Origin: Strigamia acuminata
Lineage: Eukaryota; Arthropoda; Chilopoda; Geophilomorpha; Linotaeniidae
Length of the DNA: 64,000 bases
Assembly (NCBI GenBank): GCA_949358305.1
Contig: OX442318.1
Coordinates: 8,730,501-8,794,500, forward strand
Direction: 5' to 3'
Position 1 is the first letter of the stretch, and each line of letters begins with the position of its first letter. The translations under genes and the position numbers were made by a program. Positions 10,853 to 20,106 of the stretch are shown piece after piece. Below the pieces are notes generated by a model that did no database searches, was not told where the DNA came from, and worked only from the letters and a program-made list of their open reading frames with translations.

Positions 10853-11525
10853 ATGGATAAAGTAAAATTAAATAAGAATTTCAGTTCAGCTGACCCCTTG
10901 GCTTTTCTGCATTGCCTGAGACTTGACTTCACAATCACCATCAAGAATTTTTTCTAAAAAAGACTTCAAACATAAAAAAAAAATTTTCCCTTCGATTTCT
11001 TCAATTACACAGTCTTGTCGTGTATTTTTTGCTGATAGTGTTTCTTTTTTCTTATCCCTGATGAATGAAAATCAGTGGAGAGAAGTATTCGAACAACCAG
11101 ATTGTGATCGAGTGTTAGTGAAACTTTTGTTAAGTTGGCGATGGCGGGATTACTTGTTGCCCACGATGCAAAGAGTTTGGGGGATTATACACGGAGATGT
11201 TTTAGTTTCGGTGTTGGATAAAGTGGCAAAAAGTGAGGTTAGTGTTTTTCCCAGGGCTGCTTTTGCGGAAATGTGGAAAAGAGCACCTAATCACTTGAAA
11301 GAATATGTTTTTGAAAGTTTTGGAGCTTTCAGTGGTATATTGTCTGGATTATTTCGTAGGGGAGCCGTTGATTTAGTTGTTTTGATGCTTCATTCTGCGA
11401 ATATTGTGCAGAAGAAAGAATTTATTCATTCGAAGTACGGAATAAACCAATGTGCTGAGTTGTTGATGGTAAAGCAATGGGATTTACCAGTTGTGATAAC
11501 CGGGTTTTTAATCTTCCGATTATAG
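10853..11525 (+). CDS. Uncharacterised ORF, possibly a decaying single-exon gene
   Basis: The main open frame starts at 10923; a better initiator may be the Met at 11059. It encodes about 150 residues rich in Trp, Leu and Val with charged helices (for example WREVFEQPDCDRVLVKLLLS and LLMVKQWDLPVV). I do not recognise a domain; the texture is alpha-helical-repeat-like. A separate small frame beginning at 10853 (MDKVKLNKNFSSADPLAF...) runs into a stop at 10957 and, with one frameshift, would join the main ORF. A further frame shift after 11525 would extend the product again. This pattern suggests an older, longer gene now broken. It lies just downstream of the zinc-finger gene on the same strand, with no visible functional link. 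Confidence 0.35.
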
Positions 11526-11981
11526 CTCTCAATAGTTTGGGTTTTCGTTTTAGTAAACAATGGAGAATACGTGTGATTACAATATAACATATGCTCTTGT
11601 AAACATTGTTCCCAAGTATCAAACAAATCGTGTAGTCTCATTTTGAAATTAAACACAAAAAGCGAAATGGTTGCCACGTGAAGTTTGGAGATTTATATAC
11701 CTCAATAATGTCACGTTTCATGTACATAAGAGGTCAATCGCCCAATCAGTGTCTAGTTGACCAATATATTCCAAAAATAGAAAATCTATACTAATTTCCG
11801 ATTATGATCAACATCCCTATTGGATGTTGCGCTCTGCACGTATGCAGATCGTGTAGGTGCTATGCAGCGAAGTAAATACAAGTTTATTAATGTTTTAATG
11901 AACAGATAAAAATAATTATATGTATTCGGAATTTACATCTTTCTGTGGAACCTACAGAAATTCTGCCGTTTTAACCCGTGG

Positions 11982-12197
11982 TTATTTCGGCAGAATTTCT
12001 GCCTTTTTAACCACTCCGTAAATATTGACATGACTTGACGATTCGGTTGAAGGTGTTGAAGGTGTTTCACCTGGAGTGGGCGTCATAGCTGTGGCCCCGT
12101 CTACAGAGACCACGGCTCTGTTCGATTGGCTCGCTTCCCCCGATCTTGTAAGATAATCGACTCGTGTTGGCATGTTCACTACTGCTAAATACATCAT
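11982..12197 (-). CDS. Small ORF, paralogue of the next, lacking the membrane segment
   Basis: A 71-residue ORF starting MMYLAVVNMP. Its first ~45 residues align with the ORF at 12482-12739 (shared LAVVNMP, RSG-AS and ATAMTPTP motifs). Between the two copies several codon differences are synonymous third-position changes (for example GTA/GTT, CCA/CCC, CTT/CTC), which suggests past coding constraint. The copy lacks the C-terminal hydrophobic segment of its sister and ends within a perfect 14-bp inverted repeat (arms CAGAAATTCTGCCG near 11956 and its complement near 11987). It looks truncated by a local rearrangement. Function unknown. Confidence 0.4.
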   Translation of the reverse strand: MMYLAVVNMPTRVDYLTRSGEASQSNRAVVSVDGATAMTPTPGETPSTPSTESSSHVNIYGVVKKAEILPK

Positions 12198-12976
12198 TTA
12201 ATTTAAGAAAGAAAAGTTGCAGTGGTATTGACTAGACAATGCAAACACCACCCTGCCGGATGTGCAACGATTATCTGTGCACGGGAATCACTTCTACGCT
12301 GTGTTTTGGGAAAATTAACATCCTTGAGAATGGCTTGAAATGATTATACAATTGGTTTACCACATTAATGTCATAATTAACAAAGACAAAAATAAAATTT
12401 CTATTTCTTCATGGGTTAAGAATGAATACATATTTATTTTATAATACTTAGATTTTTTTAATTAAAAAAAATAGACGCTTTTCAAATCAAAAGTTTGTCT
12501 ATAATCTCAAATAAAAACTTGATCGTCACGCCTCCAATTGCAATGACCAGCGCTCCAATGTAATAATCGGCTGAATTTGTTGTTCCTGATGAATTTGGTG
12601 CATGTGGTTCAGCCGCTGGAGGTGTGGGTGTCATAGCTGTAGCTACATTTCTTTTTGCTTCGCTGGCCTGTCCGGATCTCGAGAGATATTTGACTTTTTT
12701 GGGCATGTTGACAACTGCTAAATGCATCATTATATTCATTAATGATTATAAATCATTAATCCTAAAGTTACGTCGCTGACGTAACCACCTCTAGCCACCT
12801 CTTCTTTTCCTTTGATTATAAATGATTATAAAAGAACTTGGGTTAAAAAATGGATATAAAAGATAAATTTAAGAAAGAAAAGTTGCGGTGGTATTGACTA
12901 GACAATGCAAACACCACCCTGCCGGATGTGAAACGATTATCTGTGCACGGGAATCACTTCTACGCTGTGTTTTTTG
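12198..12976 (-). repeat. Duplicated upstream segment of the small-ORF pair
   Basis: Bases 12199-12307 and 12869-12976 are ~95% alike over ~108 bp (shared AAGAAAGAAAAGTTGC and CACCACCCTGCCGGATGTG words). Each copy lies directly 5' of one small ORF on the minus strand. The far end of the copy at 12976 merges into the MBT-repeat pseudogene, so the duplicated piece includes the tail of that exon. Confidence 0.75.
12482..12739 (-). CDS. Small predicted single-pass membrane protein, unknown family
   Basis: An 85-residue ORF. An N-terminal soluble part carries LAVVNMPKKV and SRSGQAS, a Thr/Pro/Ala-rich middle follows (ATAMTPTPPA), and the C-terminus is one hydrophobic helix (residues about 60-80, YYIGALVIAIGGVTIKFLFEI). 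There is no signal peptide at the start. It shares both coding sequence and ~110 bp of upstream DNA with the ORF at 11982-12197, so the two arose by tandem duplication. I do not recognise the family. A short exon of a longer gene is the alternative. Confidence 0.42.
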   Translation of the reverse strand: MNIMMHLAVVNMPKKVKYLSRSGQASEAKRNVATAMTPTPPAAEPHAPNSSGTTNSADYYIGALVIAIGGVTIKFLFEIIDKLLI

Positions 12977-13318
12977 CAATATCCAATTGCATGAATTTCC
13001 GAGACAATTGCTGAATCAATGAGACACCAAAATTCATCTCTGGGATAGTTGCTCCCGTCTAGCTGCAAATGCAGCCGGGCCCTTGGACACCAATTACCGT
13101 AGCGATATGGTACACCGAGTCCATTGTTTCCAACTTCATACCCAATTTGAATCTTGAAACTTCATACTAAACAGAACAAATACACTGTAAATGACAAAAA
13201 AATAATTTTAAAAATTGTTTTTACCTGCTTAAATCATTTAATTGGTGCAGAAGTAGAATGCATAACGTCTAAATATCTGTCCCATGCGAAGCTATCTAGC
13301 CGATTAGTAATTGGAGCT
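12976..13318 (-). pseudogene. MBT-repeat gene fragment (Sfmbt/L3MBTL family), two exons, inactivated
   Basis: Exon one (about 13225-13318, between an AG acceptor and a GTAAAA donor) reads NRLDSFAWDRYLD...TSAPIK, a stop in place of the usual Leu, then FKQ. This matches the MBT motif F-W-x2-YL...AP-x-LF. Exon two (about 13166 down to 12976, after a CTGTTTAG acceptor) reads FKLGMKLETMD, then VYHIATVIGVQGP. One base is then missing and it continues LHLQLDGSNYPRDEFWCLIDS and IHAIGYC. These are the hallmark blocks of a malignant-brain-tumour repeat: the GMKLE start, the ATV core, DG...FW and the IG-C end. MBT proteins are chromatin readers of methyl-lysine. A nonsense codon, a one-base deletion and absence of the remaining repeats show a dead genomic (intron-containing) copy. 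Confidence 0.75.
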
Positions 13319-13503
13319 CTGGAAAAATTATAAAGATTAAATTTATGCGCCATTATTTTGTGGGTCAGTGTGATTGTCTATTTTGTTTAGAGTTGTAGGA
13401 ACATTGGACATTTTTCCTTTAAAATGTGGTAAATCTCTCGCCCTAGAATAGTCGCCGCGGCTACTCTTCAAGAGCGGCTCTTATTTCGCAATATAATATA
13501 ATA

Positions 13504-13735
13504 ATAATAAAAACAAAAGAAAACGAAATAATTTTCTTGTTCTTTATTAAAGTTTATGATTTAACAATTACAGGCTACTGTTCAAATAAAAATAAATAAA
13601 ACAAAAAAAGAATAATAAACATAGACCTCTACAGTTGGCATGCAACAAAAATACTCGAAAATTCTTGAACACCAACTTTTGATGTGTAAATATTTCAATA
13701 TTTTCTGACAAATTTTGTCCGCTGATATGCCATTT
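13504..13735 (-). repeat. Dispersed duplicate of a gene 3' end (partner at 23800-24030)
   Basis: About 230 bp here and at 23800-24030 are near-identical. On the minus strand both carry an open frame with ENIEIFT and FRVFLLHANCRGLCL, followed by AATAAAG-type polyadenylation signals. The two copies likely derive from the last exon plus trailer of one gene or retroelement; I cannot name it. Confidence 0.5.
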
Positions 13736-13966
13736 TATATTCATGGAAAATGAACATTTGGATATTTTTTTCTTACATTTTAATGTGAAAGTTTTGGTTA
13801 TTTGGATTTTTTCGCCCAAATTAAAAATTAAAAATTGGGATATCAAATTTTATTCCCGTTTAAGTGAAGATATCTATAAAATGTTGATTTACATATGTAA
13901 AAATTGCAGAAGTCGCAGTATTTTTGACGCAAGAACAAAAGAAATGAATGTATTTGGTTTTTGCAG

Positions 13967-14382
13967 TAAAAATTGGTCAGCGTCACCCGAATCCAGTGGT
14001 GGAAACGAGTTCGTTGTCGAGTGTTCACCCACCCGACGTTTGGTACACGCTGTGTATTCCCGAAGAATGCTTCGCAGCAACACGATCAGTTTTTTTGGGA
14101 CGGCACGAGAGCCGGTTAATTAATTGGAGATGGCGCCGGCGTCGGCAAAGGACGGACAATTGCTAGAATTATTTATGAGAATTATCTACAAGGACGTAAA
14201 CGAGCTTTATGGTAGATTTTGTGGCTAAAAAAAATCATTTTTCTTTGCCGTTTAATTGATTTTTTTTTTTAACTTTTTCCAGGGTTTCCGTGTCGAACGA
14301 CCTGAAATACGATGCGCAAAGGGATTTGAAGGATATCGGAGCGGCAAAAATCGAAGTTCACGCATTAAACAAAGTCAGCTGA
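13967..14382 (+). pseudogene. sno-like: Strawberry notch (SBNO) gene fragment, two exons, inactivated
   Basis: After a TTTTTGCAG acceptor the frame reads [17 protein letters not shown], then PPDVWYTL and IPEE, a signature block of strawberry notch proteins. It then jumps to another frame ([15 protein letters not shown]) with an in-frame stop where Phe is expected, and continues [19 protein letters not shown], the helicase-like Walker A block, to a TG|GTAGAT donor at 14211. After an intron with a CCAG acceptor the next exon (from 14283) reads [19 protein letters not shown] and HALNK, then stops at 14382 at a probable old donor. About 15 residues between IPEE and the QQH block are deleted. SBNO proteins are nuclear helicase-related coregulators. 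The retained intron shows a DNA-level copy, not a retrocopy. Confidence 0.85.
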
Positions 14383-14512
14383 AATTTAAAAAAATATGTA
14401 TGAAAACTTAATAATTTAATTTTAGAATATGTAACATTTCATATACAAAGGTTTTGCCATTAAAAACATTAAAACAAATCCAATTTTCAATTTTACATCT
14501 CTGGTTTCCACA

Positions 14513-15234
14513 ATTATTATTATTATTATTATTATTTATTAAACCGAAGCACCGTAAGGAGCAATTACAAGATGAGAAAAGGGTTTACAAGGCCATTTGG
14601 GCTGTCATCAAATACAGGCGAAGGCGTCGGTGAAAGTGGCGGCAGTGTGATCGACAACTCGAGGCCGAGCAGTCGTAGACTGATTCGCGGATGTCCAGGG
14701 GAAGATTGTTCTCAGTGGCAGTACTGCGATAGGGGAAAGTCTTGGACAGATAATTCGAGGTTTTGATGGCTATTTCAAACAAGTGGCGTTGCGTGGATCG
14801 GGTCGAAACATTCGAGTTGTAGAAACTAGAGATGGAATGGGCAGGGCAGGGTGGGCAGGGTCTCTGATGGCATCTGCCAGTGAAGAGAGGCCATTTAGAA
14901 GAAGAATATTAGTAAGGGTCAGGAGTTTATGATAATTACAATGGGGGGTGAGGCGGGTTCGAGGGGGGAGTTTGTACGCAACACAAAGGGCATGATAGTA
15001 TGCAGTTTTGAGCCTAGTCTGAAAACGGCGGGGGGACGAGTTCCAAATTGGGGAGGCGTAGGAAATGGTGGGTTGAATTTTGGACTTAATGTCAATAGTT
15101 AACTCTCTCCGCGTTAATGTTTTTCGGAGGAGCGATAAAATGAACTTAGATCTAAATAGGAATTTCTCAATTTTTTGCAAATGGAGGGCGAAAGTCAAGT
15201 GAGGGTCGCAAATAAGCCTTAAGACCGTGACCGA
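14513..15234 (-). mobile_element. 3' end of a non-LTR (Jockey/CR1-like) retrotransposon
   Basis: The minus-strand frame 15198-14770 reads the C-terminal end of a LINE reverse transcriptase: LHLQKIEKFLFR, then ISYASPIWNSSP, ALCVAYKLPPRTRL, and HKLLTLTNILLLNGLSSL. The adjoining frame (14782-14585) continues with KTFPYRSTATENNLPLDIR, typical of the end of ORF2. The element ends in an AAT-type microsatellite at 14517-14540. Only the last ~700 bp remain and the frame is broken, so it is a dead 5'-truncated copy. Confidence 0.8.
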
Positions 15235-15559
15235 GTGGGAAGGAAAAGGGGCTCGGGGGATTCGTTTTTGATCCTATTTATTTTGCAGGAGAAGTTGCAC
15301 ACAAAATCGCGACATCTGGTGTGGATTTTGTGCGTAAGCATGACGTCATTGGGAAAAGAGCCTCGGTTTCGCGTACCATTAGAAGTTGGCCCCGTTTTCC
15401 CATCCTTCATATTCAATACGGTGTTGTTTCACTCGGTCGTGTCCAGATGGCGACAGCGACCAGAGGCAGTTTGTAATTTGAAAACGGTGGCGCCATCTAT
15501 GTCCTTAAGTTGTAACGAATCAGAAGTTAACAAGTAATAGAAAAGGAAGAAAGTGTGTT

Positions 15560-16290
15560 AAGTTCTGAGTTGATTCTATAGCGTCATGTTGTAGCGCAAT
15601 TCCTGGAACTCAATTGCCTAAGAAATAATACTGGTAGATTTTGCAAATAGCTTCAATAATTGTTAATTAAATAGTAAATTTACCAGATAGATGATGTGTA
15701 CTTACTGATCTAACTCCCCAGTAAACGAATACATTCACCCAGACGTTTGTAGTAAGGAACAAGCAAGTAGTGACCACCATTGACGACTTCCAACGTTGAT
15801 GATACTTGAACTATTACGTTAATTAACACACAAATTGTATTTAAGGTGCAGAATTTGAAGCAGCTCATGTTGTATAGCAAATCTGTGCGCTATTTAAAGT
15901 TAATCCGGACAATCATAACCAGAAAATTATTTCAATCTATTTTATTCAAATAGTAAGTCCCAATGACTATAGATATTAAAAAATTAGCTATTTTAAAGCT
16001 CCGAATTGAGCAGCAAAAACAAATTGAACAGCGACATCAGCAAATAATAAAAACAGAACTAGATTCATCTTTGTCGAATAGTTGAGAAATGGTGTGTGCA
16101 ACACTAATACTGCTAGCGATTTAAAGCTGATCCACAAGATTATGCAAGGAAATTATTTTAATCTATTTTGTTCAAATAAATAAATTGTAATTATCAAGTG
16201 CCAAATTTGTCCCAATAAATTGTGACAGTTTTCAGGAATATTCAAAGCATCTAGTTAATTTAAAGCAAAATCTGTGCGATCATAGAACAT
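15560..16290 (-). repeat. Segment A of a duplicated locus with small secreted/membrane exons
   Basis: Near-identical to segment C at about 21060-21890. On the minus strand it holds an exon starting MSCFKFCTLNTICVLI, then TLEVVNGGHYLLVPYYKRLG; here the frame is broken after RLLGS by a deletion relative to C. On the plus strand both copies also keep a 40-codon helical ORF (15963-16085 and 21493-21615, MTIDIKKLAILKLRIEQQKQ...). The two ORF copies differ by very few changes. No family is recognised. Confidence 0.5.
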
Positions 16291-16292
16291 AA

Positions 16293-16536
16293 TGTAGACT
16301 TTTTTGGTTTCGAGGCAGACGTGTTACGTCGCCAGAGGGCGTTTGGACGTAACACGCGGATTGTTGAGATGTCAATTAGACGTTTATTGGCAACAGCCAA
16401 TAGGAGCGAGCGATTGTTATATTTAAATGTTAATTGTTGAATAAAGATCACTTTGAATTTAACAAGCTAGTGTGTGCGTCGCGGACCAGCGGGTCCGCCA
16501 TTTTGTTTATTTGGAGTCAGCTAATAATAGTTTACA
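16293..16536 (+). repeat. LTR 1
   Basis: 244 bp, TG...CA ends, polyadenylation signal inside. It is followed by TCAGAAGTGGGATGAAGG, the likely primer-binding region, though the tRNA is not identified. Confidence 0.93.
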
Positions 16537-16632
16537 TCAGAAGTGGGATGAAGGATTCTATGCGACGATTGACGAATTCTATGCGGCGATAAGCGATTAA
16601 GTAGACGGAAAGTTGAAGAAAAGAGACGACGA

Positions 16633-17615
16633 TTGTTTTTGCGGCGGAAGCGAAATTCGGGGACGACAAAGAACCACGTGGACGGTTCGGGAATCCAGAC
16701 GAGCGATTTGCCGAGACGACACGTGTTACGAAAAGGTTACGAAACGAAAGTATGCGATTATGAAGCCGACGACGACAAAGCGGGAAAGAGCAATTACGCC
16801 ATGCGGGGCCGGGGTGGCATAGACGGGCGCACGTGGGGCGATTTGGACGATTCGGATGAAAAAGCAGAACTAGGTGCGAAACGAGTAGACGTTGATGCGA
16901 CGCAAGCAATGGATGCGAGTTCGAACGAATTTGATGCGATTCCAGTCGAAGTTGATACGAAGTTGGAGGAATTAGATGCGCAAGAACTTGACGTGGAACA
17001 GGGGGAGTTTGGTGCGGGTTTGAAGGAGACGAACGATGGGGTTAGCGATGAATTAAATGGCGATGACGAAAACGATGACAAAGACGAAACGATTCAAAAT
17101 GAAGACGAAACGATTCGAGATGAAGACGAAACGATTCGAGATGAAGACGAAGAAACGGTGATTTTGATGAAAAGAGCGAAACAAATCGAGATGCGGACGA
17201 GGAAAGTCGAGATGCGGACGAAGATGTAAACGCAGACGACCACGAAGATGTAAACGCAGATGACCACGAAGATGTAAACGCAGATGACCACGAAGATGAA
17301 AACGCAGATGACCACGCAGATGACCACGCAGATGAAAACGCAGATGAAAACGCAGATGAAAACGCAGATGACCACGAAGATGAAAACGCAGATGACCACG
17401 AAGATGAAAACGCAGATGACCACGAAGATGAAAACACAGATGACCACGGAGATGACCACGGAGATGAAAACGCAGATGACCACGAAGATGAAAACACAGA
17501 TGACCACGGAGATGACCACGGAGATGAAAACGCAGATGACCACGAAGATGTAAACGCAGATGTAAAAAACGAAAGTGTAAACAAGATGAGCGTCGGCGGG
17601 GACGCCGACGTTTAG
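16633..17615 (+). CDS. Acidic repeat protein of the LTR element, internal region 1
   Basis: From Met at 16633 the frame gives 198 residues. A basic N-terminus (RRKRNSGTTKNH) is followed by an acidic segment with DETIRDEDETIRDEDE repeats. A -1 shift near 17160 then continues FDEKSETNRDADEESRDAD and a long ADDHEDENADDH-type tandem repeat to a TAG at 17613-17615. Without a shift the frame stops at 17227-17229. The same break occurs in the second internal copy. Just before the end is an 8-bp stem (CGTCGGCG-GGGA-CGCCGACG). There is no zinc knuckle or catalytic motif, so it is not recognisable Gag; its role is unknown. The opposite-strand Ser/Trp/Phe-rich frames are shadows of the tandem repeat. 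Confidence 0.5.
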
Positions 17616-17628
17616 TCGGATGACCGAG

Positions 17629-17872
17629 TGTAGACTTTTTTGGTTTCGAGGCAGACGTGTTACGTCGCCAGAGGGCGTTTGGACGTAACACGCGGATTGT
17701 TGAGATGTCAATTAGACGTTTATTGGCAACAGCCAATAGGAGCGAGCGATTGTTATATTTAAATGTTAATTGTTGAATAAAGATCACTTTGAATTTAACA
17801 AGCTAGTGTGTGCGTCGCGGACCAGCGGGTCCGCCATTTTGTTTATTTGGAGTCAGCTAATAATAGTTTACA
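17629..17872 (+). repeat. LTR 2 (middle)
   Basis: Same ends and sequence as LTR 1. It acts as 3' LTR for the first internal region and 5' LTR for the second. Confidence 0.93.
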
Positions 17873-17968
17873 TCAGAAGTGGGATGAAGGATTCTATGCG
17901 ACGATTGACGAATTCTATGCGGCGATAAGCGATTAAGTAGACGGAAAGTTGAAGAAAAGAGACGACGA

Positions 17969-18879
17969 TTGTTTTTGCGGCGGAAGCGAAATTCGGGGAC
18001 GACAAAGAACCACGTGGACGGTTCGGGAATCCAGACGAGCGATTTGCCGAGACGACACGTGTTACGAAAAGGTTACGAAACGAAAGTATGCGATTATGAA
18101 GCCGACGACGACAAAGCGGGAAAGAGCAATTACGCCATGCGGGGCCGGGGTGGCATAGACGGGCGCACGTGGGGCGATTTGGACGATTCGGATGAAAAAG
18201 CAGAACTAGGTGCGAAACGAGTAGACGTTGATGCGACGCAAGCAATGGATGCGAGTTCGAACGAATTTGATGCGATTCCAGTCGAAGTTGATACGAAGTT
18301 GGAGGAATTAGATGCGCAAGAACTTGACGTGGAACAGGGGGAGTTTGGTGCGGGTTTGAAGGAGACGAACGATGGGGTTAGCGATGAATTAAATGGCGAT
18401 GACGAAAACGATGACAAAGACGAAACGATTCAAAATGAAGACGAAACGATTCGAGATGAAGACGAAACGATTCGAGATGAAGACGAAGAAACGGTGATTT
18501 TGATGAAAAGAGCGAAACAAATCGAGATGCGGACGAGGAAAGTCGAGATGCGGACGAAGATGTAAACGCAGACGACCACGAAGATGTAAACGCAGATGAC
18601 CACGAAGATGTAAACGCAGATGACCACGAAGATGAAAACGCAGATGACCACGCAGATGACCACGCAGATGAAAACGCAGATGAAAACGCAGATGACCACG
18701 AAGATGAAAACGCAGATGACCACGAAGATGAAAACGCAGATGACCACGAAGATGAAAACACAGATGACCACGGAGATGACCACGGAGATGAAAACGCAGA
18801 TGACCACGAAGATGTAAACGCAGATGTAAAAAACGAAAGTGTAAACAAGATGAGCGTCGGCGGGGACGCCGACGTTTAG
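17969..18879 (+). CDS. Acidic repeat protein of the LTR element, internal region 2
   Basis: Second copy of the ORF at 16633, identical over the first 198 codons by inspection, with the same frame break near 18496. The ADDHEDEN tandem tract is 72 bp shorter. It ends at TAG 18877-18879, 13 bases before LTR 3. Confidence 0.5.
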
Positions 18880-18892
18880 TCGGATGACCGAG

Positions 18893-19136
18893 TGTAGACT
18901 TTTTTGGTTTCGAGGCAGACGTGTTACGTCGCCAGAGGGCGTTTGGACGTAACACGCGGATTGTTGAGATGTCAATTAGACGTTTATTGGCAACAGCCAA
19001 TAGGAGCGAGCGATTGTTATATTTAAATGTTAATTGTTGAATAAAGATCACTTTGAATTTAACAAGCTAGTGTGTGCGTCGCGGACCAGCGGGTCCGCCA
19101 TTTTGTTTATTTGGAGTCAGCTAATAATAGTTTACA
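18893..19136 (+). repeat. LTR 3
   Basis: Same 244-bp LTR, followed directly by the target duplication ATAA and then by segment B. Confidence 0.93.
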
Positions 19137-19139
19137 ATA

Positions 19140-20106
19140 AATTTTCCCTAATGGTTTTAAATGGTTCCACTTGGGGCATTTTAATGGTTCCACTTGGGGC
19201 ATTCTGAAATAGAAAAGTTAAAAGTTCTGAGTTGATTCTATAGCTTCATGTTGTAGCGCAATTAAACTCAATTGCTAAAGAAATAACACTGGTAGATACA
19301 GCAAATAGCATCAATAATTGTTCAGTAAATAGTAAATTACCAGATAGATGATGTGAACTTTCATCAACAACATCAACTTGGTCATCTAACTTCTCCAGTA
19401 AACGAGAAAATTCACCCAGAAGTTTGTAATAAGAAACAAGCAAGCAGTGACCACCATTGTCGACTTCCAATTTTGCTTTGTGAAGCAAATGAAATAATGA
19501 ACTAATTGTTGTCTTCCATTGTTCTTGTATCCAGTGAAGTATGTAACTAAATCGTGTGCAGTTAACACAGAGAAAAAAAAACAGTAAAATTCACAATTGA
19601 ACAGTAAAGAAGAGGCTCCAGTCGTAGTTGTTATTGCTTCATCTTGTGGCGAAATTAAACGTAATTAAACTCAGTAACATCAATAATTGTAAATAAATTT
19701 ACCAAAAGAATGATGCGCTACTTCATCACCAACATCAACCTGATGATTTTGCTTCTTTGCCCGTGGAAGAAAAACAACGAAAGGAAGCGCCAACAACATA
19801 CAATCAATTAACGAAAAGCAAATGCAGACCAGAAACACTTTCTTTCTTCTACTTGACAAGAATAACAAACATTGCAAACAATGTTAACTTTGGTAATAGC
19901 GCCATAAAGTATCTGACCGAATTTCGCCTTTGAGAATTAGCACGTTTCTTGCACGGGACGTCTTTTTGAGATACGAGGTCATGGTCATGTTCATCGTAAG
20001 AATGCCTAAAAATATCCCAATGATCCAATACTCAGAAAATGGTAATGGTAACATTGCCGTATGTAGTCGCTGTGGTGTATTCAACTCAGTTAAGACTTGT
20101 ATAAAC
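19140..20106 (-). CDS. Segment B: exons of an unknown membrane-protein gene
   Basis: Paired with segment D (21890-22836). On the minus strand three ordered exon-like frames occur in both: (i) about 20117-19884, QVLT-LN...RLH then a hydrophobic helix (WIIGIFLGILTMNM) ending VLILKGEIRSDTLWRYY; (ii) 19877-19690, KKVFLVCICFSLI plus further hydrophobic residues, ending VDVGDEVAHHSFG before GTAAAT; (iii) 19488-19330, LEVDNGGHCLLVSYYKLLG ending VDVVDESSHHLSG before GTAAT. The repeated DVGDE-x2-HH-x2-G exon end suggests internal exon duplication. B and D differ by in-frame indels and many codon changes but keep the frames open. The product would be a small protein with one or two membrane segments. 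Family and function unknown; splicing is unproven. Confidence 0.38.

Larger units (their letters stand above)
16293..19136 (+). mobile_element. Non-autonomous LTR retrotransposon with three LTRs and two internal regions
   Basis: Three apparently identical 244-bp LTRs (16293-16536, 17629-17872, 18893-19136) start TGTAGAC and end TTTACA. They separate two internal regions (1092 and 1020 bp). The whole array is flanked by one 4-bp direct repeat ATAA (16289-16292 and 19137-19140), and segment C/D at 21884 preserves the empty site with a single ATAA. The LTR contains an AATAAA signal and an 11-bp perfect inverted repeat (CGTGTTACGTC...GACGTAACACG). No gag, protease, RT or integrase is present; the internal DNA codes only an acidic repeat protein. 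The two internal regions differ by a 72-bp change in a GATGACCACGAA-type minisatellite. Best read as a TRIM/LARD-like element that reached an LTR-int-LTR-int-LTR state by recombination after one insertion. Confidence 0.93.

Noticed and set aside
17042-17787. Long minus-strand Ser/Trp/Phe-, His/Arg- and Val/Phe-rich ORFs (and copies at 18378-19051)
   Set aside because: They are frame shadows of the GATGACCACGAA minisatellite and run into the LTR.
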